Source: Turnera subulata
Lineage: Eukaryota > Streptophyta > Magnoliopsida > Malpighiales > Passifloraceae
DNA length: 64,000 nt
NCBI GenBank assembly: GCA_028386065.3
Contig: JAKUCV010002160.1
Coordinates: 124,001-188,000, forward strand
Direction of reading: 5' to 3'
Shown: positions 55,235 to 64,000 of the stretch, one piece after another
How positions within the stretch are numbered: position 1 is the first letter of the stretch
Layout of the letters: every line of letters starts with the position of its first letter
Notes under the pieces: model-generated
The model's database searches: none
What the model was told of the DNA's origin: nothing
The model's input: the letters and a program-made list of their open reading frames with translations, nothing else
Program-made: the position numbers and the translations under genes

Positions 55235-55934
55235 CTAAAGCCAATCGTACATGTATCTAATACCAATGAATACAGCATGACCATCATGCTTCCGCTGCGT
55301 GAGAGACTTAGTCAACGGGTCTGTTACATTGTTCTCGGAAGGAACTTTGCGCAGCCACAGTTGTAGAGTCGGTAACTGTTCCCTGCTTGGAACTCTTCCA
55401 GCATACAGTACCACCTCCAAGACAAAAGCACATAACCTGACTGCGATCTAAAATCATCCCTATCGGTTTGGAAGCTAGCATCTGTGTAACACTTTACAAC
55501 AAGCTCATTCACGCTTCTGTAAACCAGGAATGCATCCTTAGTCTTTCTCAAGTACTTAAGGATGTTCTTAACCGCTATCCAGTGAGTCTCACCAGGATCA
55601 GATTGGTATCTGCTTATGACACTCAAAGCATAAGCGACAACCGGTCGAGTACATGGCATGGCATACATGATAGATTCTTTTGCAGAAGCATAAGGAATCT
55701 TCCGCTCTCTCTCCTTAGTCTTACTAGGACATTGATCCTTTGAGAGAGATATGCCATGTGACAAGGGCAAGAATCCTTTCTTGGAATCTTGCATGCTAAA
55801 CCTCTTTAGCACCTTGTCTATATATGTACTCTGACTTAGCCCGAGAAGTGTTTTGGATCTGTCTCTATAGATCTCTATACCTAACACTTAGACAGCTTCT
55901 CCTAAGTCCTTCATCGAGAAATTTTTACTAACCA
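55235..55934 (-). pseudogene. pol: TE-11 C-terminal RT and RNase H remnant
   Basis: GIEIYRDRSKTLLGLSQSTY, CTRPVVAYALSVISRYQSDP and CYTDASFQTDRDDFRSQSGYV are readable, then the frame shifts near GYVL. About 75 residues of RNase H are lost before LRKVPSENNVTDPLTKSL. A stop replaces a residue in GEAVxVLGIE near 55888. Confidence 0.9.
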
Positions 55935-56754
55935 AACCTTTTCAGAATGTAGTGTTGGAATGTCATTCCCAATGAATAGGATGTCGTCAACATACAACAA
56001 CAAGAAAACAATAGTGCTCCCACTAACCTTCTTGTAAACACATGGTTCATCTTCGTTCCTAATGAAACCACACTCTTTGATCACTTCATTAAAACGAAAA
56101 TTTCAACTCCTAGAAGCTTGCTTCAATCCATAAATGGATCTCTGCAACTTGCATACCATGTTGGCATTCTTTGGATCGACAAAACCTTCAGGTTGTGTCA
56201 TGTACACATCCTGTAAAAAATTTCCGTTAAAGAAAGCGGTTTTGACATGCATTTGCCATATCTCATAATCATAGCATGCCGCTATAGCCAATAGTATCCG
56301 GATGGATTTAACCATGGCAACTGGCGAGAAAGTTTCATCATAGTCAATATCATGAATTTGCTTGAAACCTTTCGCAACCAATCGCCCTTTATAGGTAATC
56401 ACATTACCATCCATGTCGGTCTTTTTCTTAAAGACCCAGTTGCACCCTATGGGTTTTTTTCCCTTCAGGTGGATCAACCAAGGTCCATACCTTGTTTTGA
56501 TACATGGATTCCATTTCCGAATTCATGGCTTCTAGCCACTTCTTAGAGTCCGGACCCGTAATGGCCTGCTGATAGGAAGTGGGCTCATCCTCATCTATGA
56601 GCATCACGTCTCCAGTATGAGTCATGAGAAATCCATATCTCTCAGACTCGTACCGAGTCCTATCCGACCCACGCGGTCCATGTGTTACAGGCATAGGATT
56701 CTCATCCACAACACCTTGTGGTTCCTGTCCTTGTTCCATCTTTGCCTCATTTTC
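55935..56754 (-). pseudogene. pol: TE-11 reverse transcriptase
   Basis: WVFKKKTDMDGNVITYKG, GRLVAKGFKQIHDIDYDETF, KTAFFNGNFLQDVYM and YGLKQASRS, then a stop at 56103-56105 (a Trp in TE-7), followed in frame by the catalytic FLLLYVDDILFIGND. A run of T around 56455 (plus) shifts the frame between the linker and RT. Confidence 0.93.
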
Positions 56755-57528
56755 TCAAACTTCTTCGAGTTTTATTTTCCTCCCACTGATTCTTCTAGAA
56801 ATAAATTCTCTTTCTAGAAAAATAGCACTCCGAGCAACAAACACTTTGTTCTCGTTGGGATTGTAGAAATAATACCCTTTAGTTTCCTTAGGGTATCCTA
56901 CAAAGAGGCACTTGTCGGATTTAGGGCCGAGTTTATCAGATGCTTCACGTCTCACGTAAGCCTCACAACCCCAAATTCTCATAAAAGAAAAATTGGGACG
57001 CCTCCCAGTCCATATCTCACATGGTGTCTTTTCGACCGATTTAGATGGAACACGGTTAAGTGTAAATGTAGCACTCAATAATGCATGTCCCCAAAAAGAA
57101 GAACGAGGGTCAGCTTGACTCATCATCGAACGAACCATGTCTAACAAGGTTCTATTCCTCCTTTCGGATACACCATTCCATTGAGGCATACCCCGTGGAG
57201 TGAGCTGTGATACTATACCACACTCCTTTAGATGATCAAGAAATTCTCGGCCTAAGTATTCACCTTCTCGATCTGATCGAAGCATTTTAATGTTGTTGCC
57301 GAGTTGATTCTGTACTTCATTCTTGAATTCTTTGAACTTTTCAAAGGATTCTGACTTGTGTTTCATTAGATACACATAGCCTATCTACTGAAATCATCAA
57401 AAAATGTAATGAAGTATTGAAATCCACCTCTAGCTTGTGTCGACATAGATGCATCATGCCTTCGTCTTCTTGCCTAACAAACATGGCTCACATGTCTCAA
57501 ATGATTCAAAATCAAACGAGTCTAAAAG
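56755..57528 (-). pseudogene. pol: TE-11 integrase
   Basis: KMLRSDREGEYLGREFLDHL (second catalytic Asp), QWNGVSERRNRTLLDMVRSM (catalytic Glu present), FWGHALLSATFTLNRVPSKS and GCEAYVRREASDKLGPKSDK. The front of the core, around 57376-57528, is damaged by small deletions that remove the segment between the pre-integrase and GGFQYF-type region. Confidence 0.92.
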
Positions 57529-58161
57529 TCAATCTTTATGGAGTTTAGAAATACGAGTCTCGTTTATATGGCCCAATCGACAATGCCAAAAATAGGTTTC
57601 ATTTGAATCGTTCATTCTAACCTTCTTCGTATTAACGTTATAGATTGCGGTTTCTAGGTTAAGAACATACAAACCATTGCTTAAATACGCACCATCATAA
57701 TAAACATCATTGAAATAAATAGAACAACAGTTGTCCTTTATTACAAATGAAAAACCTTTCTTGTCAAGACAAGACACAGAAATCAAATTCCTGCTTATGG
57801 TCGGTACATAATAACAATTGTCTAGTTCTAAAACCAAACCACTCGGTAAGGTAAGATAGTAAGTTCCTACGGCTAATGTGGCAACTCTTGCACCATTTCC
57901 GACATGTAGGTCTATCTTACCCTTTGCCAATCTCCTACTCTTTCTCAGTTCCTTCACATTTACACAAATGTGAGAACCACATCTGGTATCTAATACCCAT
58001 GATGCTGAGATAGAGATATTAGCTTCTATAACGAAAATACCTGAAGCGGAAGTCTTACCTCCCTTCTCCTTCTTTACCTCTTCAAGGTAAACAGGGCAGT
58101 TACGTTTCCAATGACCGGATTTTCTTGCAATGGAAGCATTGACCATCCTTTGCAACACCAC
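57529..58161 (-). pseudogene. gag: TE-11 Gag tail, protease and pre-integrase
   Basis: A frameshift removes the first Cys pair of the zinc knuckle, leaving SGHWKRNCPVYL. The protease motif reads VLDTRCGSHICVN, so the active-site DTG has become DTR. The pre-integrase part HCRLGHINETRISKL follows. With these changes the protease should be inactive. Confidence 0.92.
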
Positions 58162-58852
58162 CTTTGGGTTTCAGCACTTGTGAAGAAGATGCACCAAACT
58201 TTTTGGCAAATTTCTTCACCTTGCCCTTACCCTTTCCCTTGCTACTTCCAACCATCATAATGCTGTTTGGATTTGTTTGCCTTCATCTATTGCTCAACTG
58301 TTCTTAACATGTTGAGCAACTCAGAAAAGGATTTGTCAAGATGATTCATTTTGAAGTTTATGACAAATTGGCTGTAACTATCCGGCAACGATTGCAGGAC
58401 TAGATCAACAACCAACTCCCTTTGCAAAGAAAAACCAAGACCCTCAAGGCTCTCAATATATCCAATCATTTTGAGCACATGAGGTCTCACCGGTGATGAC
58501 TCAGCCTTCTTGTATTGGAAAATGCCTTAGAGGTCTCTTACCTCTCAGGTGTTCGATCACATCGAACGCCCCCAATTACTCATGTTGCTTCTGAAGCTCA
58601 GAGTCCTTGGTTATAAGCATAAGGCATGATGCATCCAATGCATCATCAAGATGCTTCTTGTAAGCATCCCTTTTTGCCCTATGAGCATTAGGCGCCGGTT
58701 CAATCGGAACAGGCCCTTCAAGGACATACAATTTATTTTTCTTGATTGAGGACTATCCTCAAATTATGATACCATTTTAGGAAGTTATTCCCATTCAGCT
58801 ATTCCTTCTAAAGGACCGATCGCAGTGATATTGTGATAATGTTTAGTGCGAT
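58162..58852 (-). pseudogene. gag: TE-11 Gag N-terminal part, badly degraded
   Basis: 58490-58287 is open (RPHVLKMIGYIESLEGLGFS, DSYSQFVINFKMNHLDKS). The rest, up to about 58852, matches TE-7/TE-10 gag through several indels. The position of the start codon now reads ATC, so no start remains. Confidence 0.85.
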
Positions 58853-60481
58853 GGAAATTCTACAACAATGATCTACTCGCACAAATAAGAGTCATGCATA
58901 CAAAATCATTTAACAAGGAATTCTATTAATTGATACTCTTACTATATAAATCAAGACAATCATATAAGTAGGCCAAGATCCACATTTCACTACTAGATAA
59001 GTCAGCTTTGGCTGATCGCTTACTTCATAGCTATTTAGGTAGACAACTCTTGTCAATTACATCTCATGTAACTCTTGGATAGTTGAGCGAACAACACTTA
59101 TTCTTGTCTATCTCATAGACATTACTCAACTCCTTGCCTCTAAGTCCTTAATCCTATTAAGATGGCCTAGTTAAGTCCAAACCCACAATAAGCAGTTCAG
59201 ATATTACAATTATCCAGTCGCACCTTGCTTGGATAAATATTGGCACCTTGCTTTGGCAAAAACTACCAATTGTTGTTCTTAACCTTGATGAGTGCTTATC
59301 ATGGAAGGCAACACAAGAAGAACTTAATATTTTCATCAACATACTATTCCAATACATTACATGCATGTTCTTAATGAATGTATATTGATGTTTGTAAATT
59401 TGGAAACCAAAATTACAAGTGAACATCGATGTCTAACTTGAGCATCGATGTTTTGAGAATCTGATTCTCCCAACTACTTGGCAACACTCAGTATTTCGGC
59501 CATATCCAGAGCTGTAGAGCTCAATTTGGTGCAATCTTGGTGTCCTTGGAAAGTTAAGAAGTAGTTCTACAACTTTGCTGTTCAGGTAAGACATCAGTTT
59601 GGCCTCCTTCTGCCCCGAATTTGCTGTTAAAGTCACTGAGTTCCACAACATCGATGTTTAACCTTTAAACATCGATGTTTGAAGTTTGCGAATCCACAGA
59701 ACATCGATATTGACAATCAAACATCGATGTTGGAGGTTGCCGAACCCTTATAACATCAATGATGACAATCAAACATCGATGTTTGAGGTTGCCGAGCCTC
59801 AGAACATCGATGTTAACGATCAAACATCGATGTTTGAGGTTGGCGAATGCATAGCACATCGATGTTAACACTTAAACATCGATGTTTGAACTTCTGGAAC
59901 TCAAGAACATCGATGTTGGCATCTTGAACATCGATGTTATGAGAGTTTTGGAACTTCAAACCAATTTGGCCGAGCTCAAATAACATCGATGTTGTAACTC
60001 TTAACATCGATGTTGTTGAGTGTTTTGCATGTGAACATCGATGTTGGTCACACAACATCGATGTTATAAACATTCGGCCGAGGCTAAACTTCATCAGAAC
60101 ATCGATGTTTGTCACACAACATCGATGTTGTGAATGTTCGGCCAAGGCTAAAATTCATACCAACATCGATGTTGGTCTCACCAACATCGATGTTATGGCC
60201 TAGCTGTACTAGAACGACAATCGCTCTATACACAAACCGACACTCGATTTTTCCTAGTCGAACTCTTCGACTTACTGCCACGAACATCTTGATTGATATC
60301 TCATACCAATCAAGTGCTTGTTGTCAAAACATTTTTAACAAAAACACAACATCAACATGTACAAAAAAACATTTAGCATATCACATATACAAAATGAATT
60401 CCAGCATATCACATATACTAGCATGTTCATACTATATCACATATAACATATGAACACATAATTCGGTTTAGCATTTCACAA
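58853..60481 (-). other. TE-11 5' leader
   Basis: Untranslated region between PBS and gag. Next to gag it matches the leaders of TE-7 and TE-10. It then carries a stretch shared with the TE-1 LTR (59498-59640) and a palindrome array (59421-60194), and ends in a tail close to the PBS with CATATCACATATAC-type motifs. No gene is seen. Confidence 0.8.
59421..60194 (-). repeat. Array of paired AACATCGATGTT palindromes in the TE-11 leader
   Basis: After an outlying imperfect pair at 59421, ten paired units follow from 59647 to 60194, each about 50-76 bp long, with two copies of the 12-bp palindrome (or a one- or two-base variant). Within a pair, starts are 20-22 bp apart. Clear pairs begin at 59803, 59905, 59981, 60033, 60098 and 60162. 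Inter-pair DNA varies but includes a recurring GAGGTTGCCGA or CGGCCNAGGCTAAA. Confidence 0.95.
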
Positions 60482-60496
60482 GAGGCTCCGCTACCA
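60482..60496 (-). promoter_or_regulatory. TE-11 primer-binding site
   Basis: TGGTAGCGGAGCCTC (minus), one base inside the 5' LTR, identical to the TE-10 site. Confidence 0.85.
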
Positions 60497-60497
60497 C

Positions 60498-62046
60498 TGT
60501 AAGTCACCGGGTCATGCAATTTGACAATTAAATGCAACTAAAAGCGCAACAGAAATCCCGGTACTCATGGAGGATCCATGTGAAACAATGTGACGCGAGT
60601 TATAGAAAAAACATACCTGGTTCGGTTGAGGTCTTTCACTCAACTGAAGAACCGAATCAGCAAGAGCCGGACAGCAATCCCGCCCCTCTACGGTATCCAC
60701 ACGAACCGTGATAACTAGTTGGAATCGTCACACGATTACCAACCCGAGCACCCCCGAACTGATGTGCTAGCAGCAGGTTTTCGGAAGCTAGAGTTTGTGG
60801 TATTTTCTTCCTTCTCAAAGAAGGTGTGTAGTCTGAAAACTCAAGAACACTCAAGACACTCTCAAGCTCTATCCTCTGAAAATTTTCAGACACAAAGTGA
60901 TGAAGACCCAAGGCGTAATCAGATTATGCTTAGACTAATCCCACTCACAAAAGCAAGGGACAAAGTGGCCAACACCTTTGGCCAACATGATTAGCTTTTA
61001 GCTAATGATGTCTCCACTAATGTCTTAATGGGATTACACATCACCATGCGCACTGATTATGGTTCAATAAATGAGACATTTAGTGAGCAAAACCAGCCCA
61101 AAACGACCCTGGTCCAAGCACGTTCCAACCATGGTCCAACCACAAGCTCAAATACATGGTTCTACCACGGTCTAACCATGGTTCAACCACCAGCTCGAAT
61201 CAACGGCTCTAAGTGTGTGACCCTGTAGGCACTTGTAACATCTGGCAATAATTGTAAACTCATTTACAATTATAAGCAAAGAGCAGCATCTAGCAACACA
61301 TCACTGCTACCCGAACGACAAGATCAGTACTGATTCATATGCCTCGCAAACATGTCATCGTCCCTTCGTCCCATTATCAAGATTAAACACGAGACATGGA
61401 ATATGTCAATCTCTCATATGTTCAATCTTGGTTTCTTGATCCTCGAGTTAACCGCGTAAAACGGATACTAATGATATCACCATATCGTAATCCGAGCGTG
61501 GCCATGCATTTCCGGTTCAACTCTATCAAGAAACCATCCGATATTATACCCGTTATATGGGTTGGACGAATCCCCTCTGGATCATACAAAACCCACTACA
61601 CATTTATGATATACCCAATGATTACCCTTAAGTCCACCCAGTTACGGATGACTAGGAATAATATCAAAGTATATAACTCATATGTTGGGAACCTTGATGA
61701 TCTCAGGTCAAAGGACAATACATATAAGAACCACTAATGACAATCATATAACGTTTCATGTAGCGTTCTTATGTGGGTCGGTCCAGTCCACAAGTTCTCT
61801 AACTTGTACCCGTATGTAGAATTCATATCACATATAAATTCTCAACATACGCTAGTCTTAATTTATTATTACAACCCATCCATAATAATAATCGACTAGG
61901 GACATTTAAGAATATAAAATATTCTAGGGTCATAAATATGTGCAAGCGTTTATCTCATAAACGATATTTATTGGAATAACCTTAATGTGTATACATGACT
62001 ACAAGCAATCATCCATTGATTGGCTTTTGGGCATATTACACTAACA
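60498..62046 (-). mobile_element. TE-11 5' LTR
   Basis: 1,549 bp, partner of 53664-55220. After it the TE-10 leader resumes at the target duplication ATATG (62047-62051). Confidence 0.94.
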
Positions 62047-62275
62047 ATATGTGATGTATCATGAACATGATAGTGTATGTGATATGCTGAATTCATTTAG
62101 TATATATGATATATGTTGAGGTTAGTTTTTGTCAAAAGTGTTTTGACAATGAATGCTTGATTGGTATGTGATATCAATCAAGGTGTTCTTGGCAGTAAGT
62201 CGAATGAGTTCGACAAGGAAAAATCAATTGTCGGGTTTTGCATGGAACTATCGTCGTTCTAGTACAGCAAGGCTC

Positions 62276-62880
62276 AAACATCGATGTTTTTGAGACAAAC
62301 ATCGATGTTCACATGGTTTTTGCCTTGGCAGGATCTTCCAAACATCGATGTTGTGTGACAAACATCGGTGTTCTAATGAAGATTGGCTTTGGCAGAATCT
62401 TGAAACATCGATGTTCAAGAGTTAAACATCGATGTTCTCATGACGAGTGGCCTTGGCAGAACTCTCAAACATCGATGTTCAAGAATTAAACATCAATGTT
62501 CTAGAGCACTGCCAAATTAGTTTGAGATTCCAGAATTCTCAAACATCGATGTTTACATTCAAACATCGATGTCTTTGAGTTCCAGAAGTCTCAAACATTG
62601 ATGTTTAAAAGTTAGACATTGATGTTTAAAACTACTGCCAGAAATCTTCAACTTCCAAAAACTTCAAGACATCGATGTTCTTGAGCTCTGGCAAATAGTT
62701 TAGAGTTCCAGATTCACAAAAACATCGATGTTCATGTTTTAAACATCGATGTTCATGGGCTCTGCCGAAAGGTTTCGAGTTCCAGAATTCTCAAACATCG
62801 ATGTTTAAGAGTTAAACATCGATGTTCCAGAGTCATACATCGATGTTCAAGAGTTAAACATCGATGTTCTTGAACACTGC
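62276..62880 (+). repeat. Array of paired AACATCGATGTT palindromes in the TE-10 leader
   Basis: About nineteen copies, mostly in pairs with starts 20-22 bp apart (pairs begin near 62276, 62340, 62403, 62467, 62541, 62593, 62718, 62792, 62828; one single near 62667). Pairs recur every 36-75 bp. Spacers share CTTTGGCAGAA-type or TTCCAGAATTCTC-type phrases. One unit, GTTGTGTGACAAACATC, corresponds to a TE-11 unit, so the arrays have a common origin. Confidence 0.95.
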
Positions 62881-63490
62881 CAAGTAGTTGGGAGAATCAG
62901 ATTCTCACAACTTCGATGTTCTTATGTATTTTTGGTTTCTAAATTTACAAAACATCAATATATGATTTATCAAGAACATGCATGTGATGTATACGAATAT
63001 TATGTTGATGTAAATATTAAGTTCCTCTTGTGTTGCCTTCCATGATAAGCACTCATCATTGCTTAGATCAATACTTGGTAGGTTTTGCCAAAGCAAGGTG
63101 CCAATATTTATCCTAGCAAGGTGCGACAGGATAATTGTAATATCTGAACTGTTTGTTATGGGTTGAACTTAACTAGGTCATATCAATAGGATTGAGGACT
63201 TAGAGGCAAGGAGTTGAGCTAAGTCTATGAGATAGACAAGAACAAGTGTTGTTCACTCAACTATCCAAGAGTTACATGAGAAGTAATTGACAAGAGTTGT
63301 CTACCTAAATAACTATGATATAAGTGATCATCCAAAGCTGACTTATCTTGTAGTGAAATATGGATCTTGGCCTACTTATAATTATCTTGATTTATGTAGT
63401 AGGAGCATCATTTAATAAAATTCCTAATTAAGTGATTTTATGTATACTTGACTCTTATTTGTGTGAGTTTATCATTGTTGTAGAGTAATC

Positions 63491-64000
63491 ATGGCACAAA
63501 ACACAAGTACACTATCATTGCGATCTGTCCCTGAGACGGAAAAACTTAATGGGAATAACTTCCTAAAGTGGCATCGCAATTTGAGGATAGTCCTCAAACA
63601 AGAAAAGAAGTTGTATGTCCTTGAAGGGCCCGTTCCAAATGAACCGGCGCCTAATGCTCCTAGGGCGGAAAGAGATGCTTACAAGAAGCATGTTGATGAT
63701 GCATTGGATGTTGCATGCCTTATGCTTGTTAACATGGACTCTGAGCTTCAGAAGCAACACGAGAACCTGGGTGCGTTCGATATGATCGAACACTTAAAAA
63801 TGCTTTTTGAAGAGCAAGCTAGGCATGAGAGGTATGAGACCTCTAAGGCATTGTTCCAATGCAAGATGGCTGAGTCATCACCAGTGAGACCTCATGTGCT
63901 CAAAATGATTAGATAAATTGAGAGCCTTGAGGGTCTAGGTTTTCCTTTGCAAAAGGAGTTGGCTGTTGATCTAGTCCTGCAATCGTTGCCAGATAGTTAC
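63491..64000 (+). pseudogene. gag: TE-10 Gag, N-terminal part (runs off the window)
   Basis: ATG at 63491 opens MAQNTSTLSLRSVPETEKLN, LKWHRNLRIVLKQEKKLYVL, YKKHVDDALDVACLMLVNMD, RHERYETSKALFQCKMAESS. A TAA at 63914-63916 replaces the Tyr of MIGYIESLEG. The reading continues beyond it in the same frame (IESLEGLGFPLQKELAVDLV) to the window end. Copia-type Gag that would assemble the particle. Confidence 0.93.

Larger units (their letters stand above)
53664..62046 (-). mobile_element. TE-11: full-length Ty1/copia element inserted in the TE-10 leader
   Basis: LTRs 53664-55220 and 60498-62046 start TGTTAGTGTAAT and end GACTTACA (minus). The element is flanked by the perfect target duplication ATATG (53659-53663 and 62047-62051). 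The interior has PBS, a palindrome-rich leader, and degraded gag, protease, integrase, RT and RNase H in copia order. The point of entry is 43 bp after the TE-10 PBS. Confidence 0.95.
52068..64000 (+). mobile_element. TE-10: Ty1/copia element, 5' part
   Basis: A complete 5' LTR (52068-53604), PBS, leader and the beginning of gag are in the window; the rest lies beyond it. The leader is split by TE-11 between 53663 and 62047. The flank on this side is AAAAT (52063-52067); the partner is not visible. Confidence 0.92.

Noticed and set aside
59421..60194. Palindromic repeats with variable spacers, at first sight CRISPR-like
   Set aside because: The core is only 12 bp, copies come in pairs, spacer lengths vary widely, the array lies in a retrotransposon leader, and no cas-like genes exist in this plant DNA.
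1..64000. Host genes, tRNA or rRNA genes
   Set aside because: No frame outside transposon domains shows recognisable homology or exon structure. The tRNA-like strings are primer-binding sites of 12-18 bases only.

Overview
The window looks like heterochromatic or intergenic DNA of a flowering plant. I see no host gene, tRNA or rRNA. Nearly everything supportable is LTR retrotransposon: Ty3/gypsy (Athila-lineage, Tat-like, chromovirus) and one Ty1/copia family in several copies. Plant origin is shown by primer-binding sites matching the 3' end of plant tRNA-Asp and, less exactly, initiator tRNA-Met; by Athila-type env-like ORFs; by a chromodomain-type integrase tail; and by copia ends with the purine tract AAGTGGGAGAT. 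Every coding region carries stops, frameshifts or deletions except one 303-codon env-like frame.

Layout (TE numbers are mine). TE-1, 1 to about 4285 (+): 3' non-coding interior and 3' LTR of a Tat-like gypsy element, rich in short repeats. TE-2, about 4600-7499 (+): Athila-type remnant with PBS and PPT but almost no coding DNA. 7500-7860: orphan LTR-like piece. TE-3, 7858-8559 (-): fragment of a degenerate acidic/basic retroelement ORF. TE-4, 8560-20543 (-): Athila-lineage element (3' LTR, PPT, env-like ORF, integrase, RNase H, part of RT). TE-5, 13730-17492 (+): truncated copia inside TE-4's env-like ORF. TE-6, 20544-52067 (-): Athila-lineage element inserted in TE-4's RT. TE-7, 21739-31442 (-): full-length copia in TE-6's 3' LTR, itself holding a solo copia LTR, TE-8, 24190-25715 (+). 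TE-9, 33950-43159 (-): chromovirus with 3.1-kb LTRs and target duplication ACATG, inserted in the end of TE-6's env-like ORF. 42122-46041: a tandem duplication made after that insertion, carrying chromovirus LTR plus env-like ORF. TE-10, 52068 to beyond 64000 (+): copia in TE-6's 5' LTR. TE-11, 53664-62046 (-): full-length copia with target duplication ATATG, inserted just after TE-10's PBS.

The nest is up to five levels deep (TE-3 < TE-4 < TE-6 < TE-7 < TE-8), so the insertion order can be read directly. The parts that known coding domains do not explain are non-coding: (i) arrays of paired 12-bp palindromes AACATCGATGTT, spaced about 21 bp within a pair, in the 5' leaders of the copia elements; (ii) a stem-loop with a near-constant GAGGAC-type loop and differing stems just upstream of the polypurine tracts of three Athila-type elements; (iii) a GGGGCATGCTACCCC array and other phased repeats in TE-1; (iv) an interrupted palindrome ACAGGCnnnGCCTGT scattered through TE-4; and (v) a module of about 145 bp shared between a gypsy LTR and a copia leader. 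These are the best candidates for something undescribed. I see no new enzyme-encoding system.
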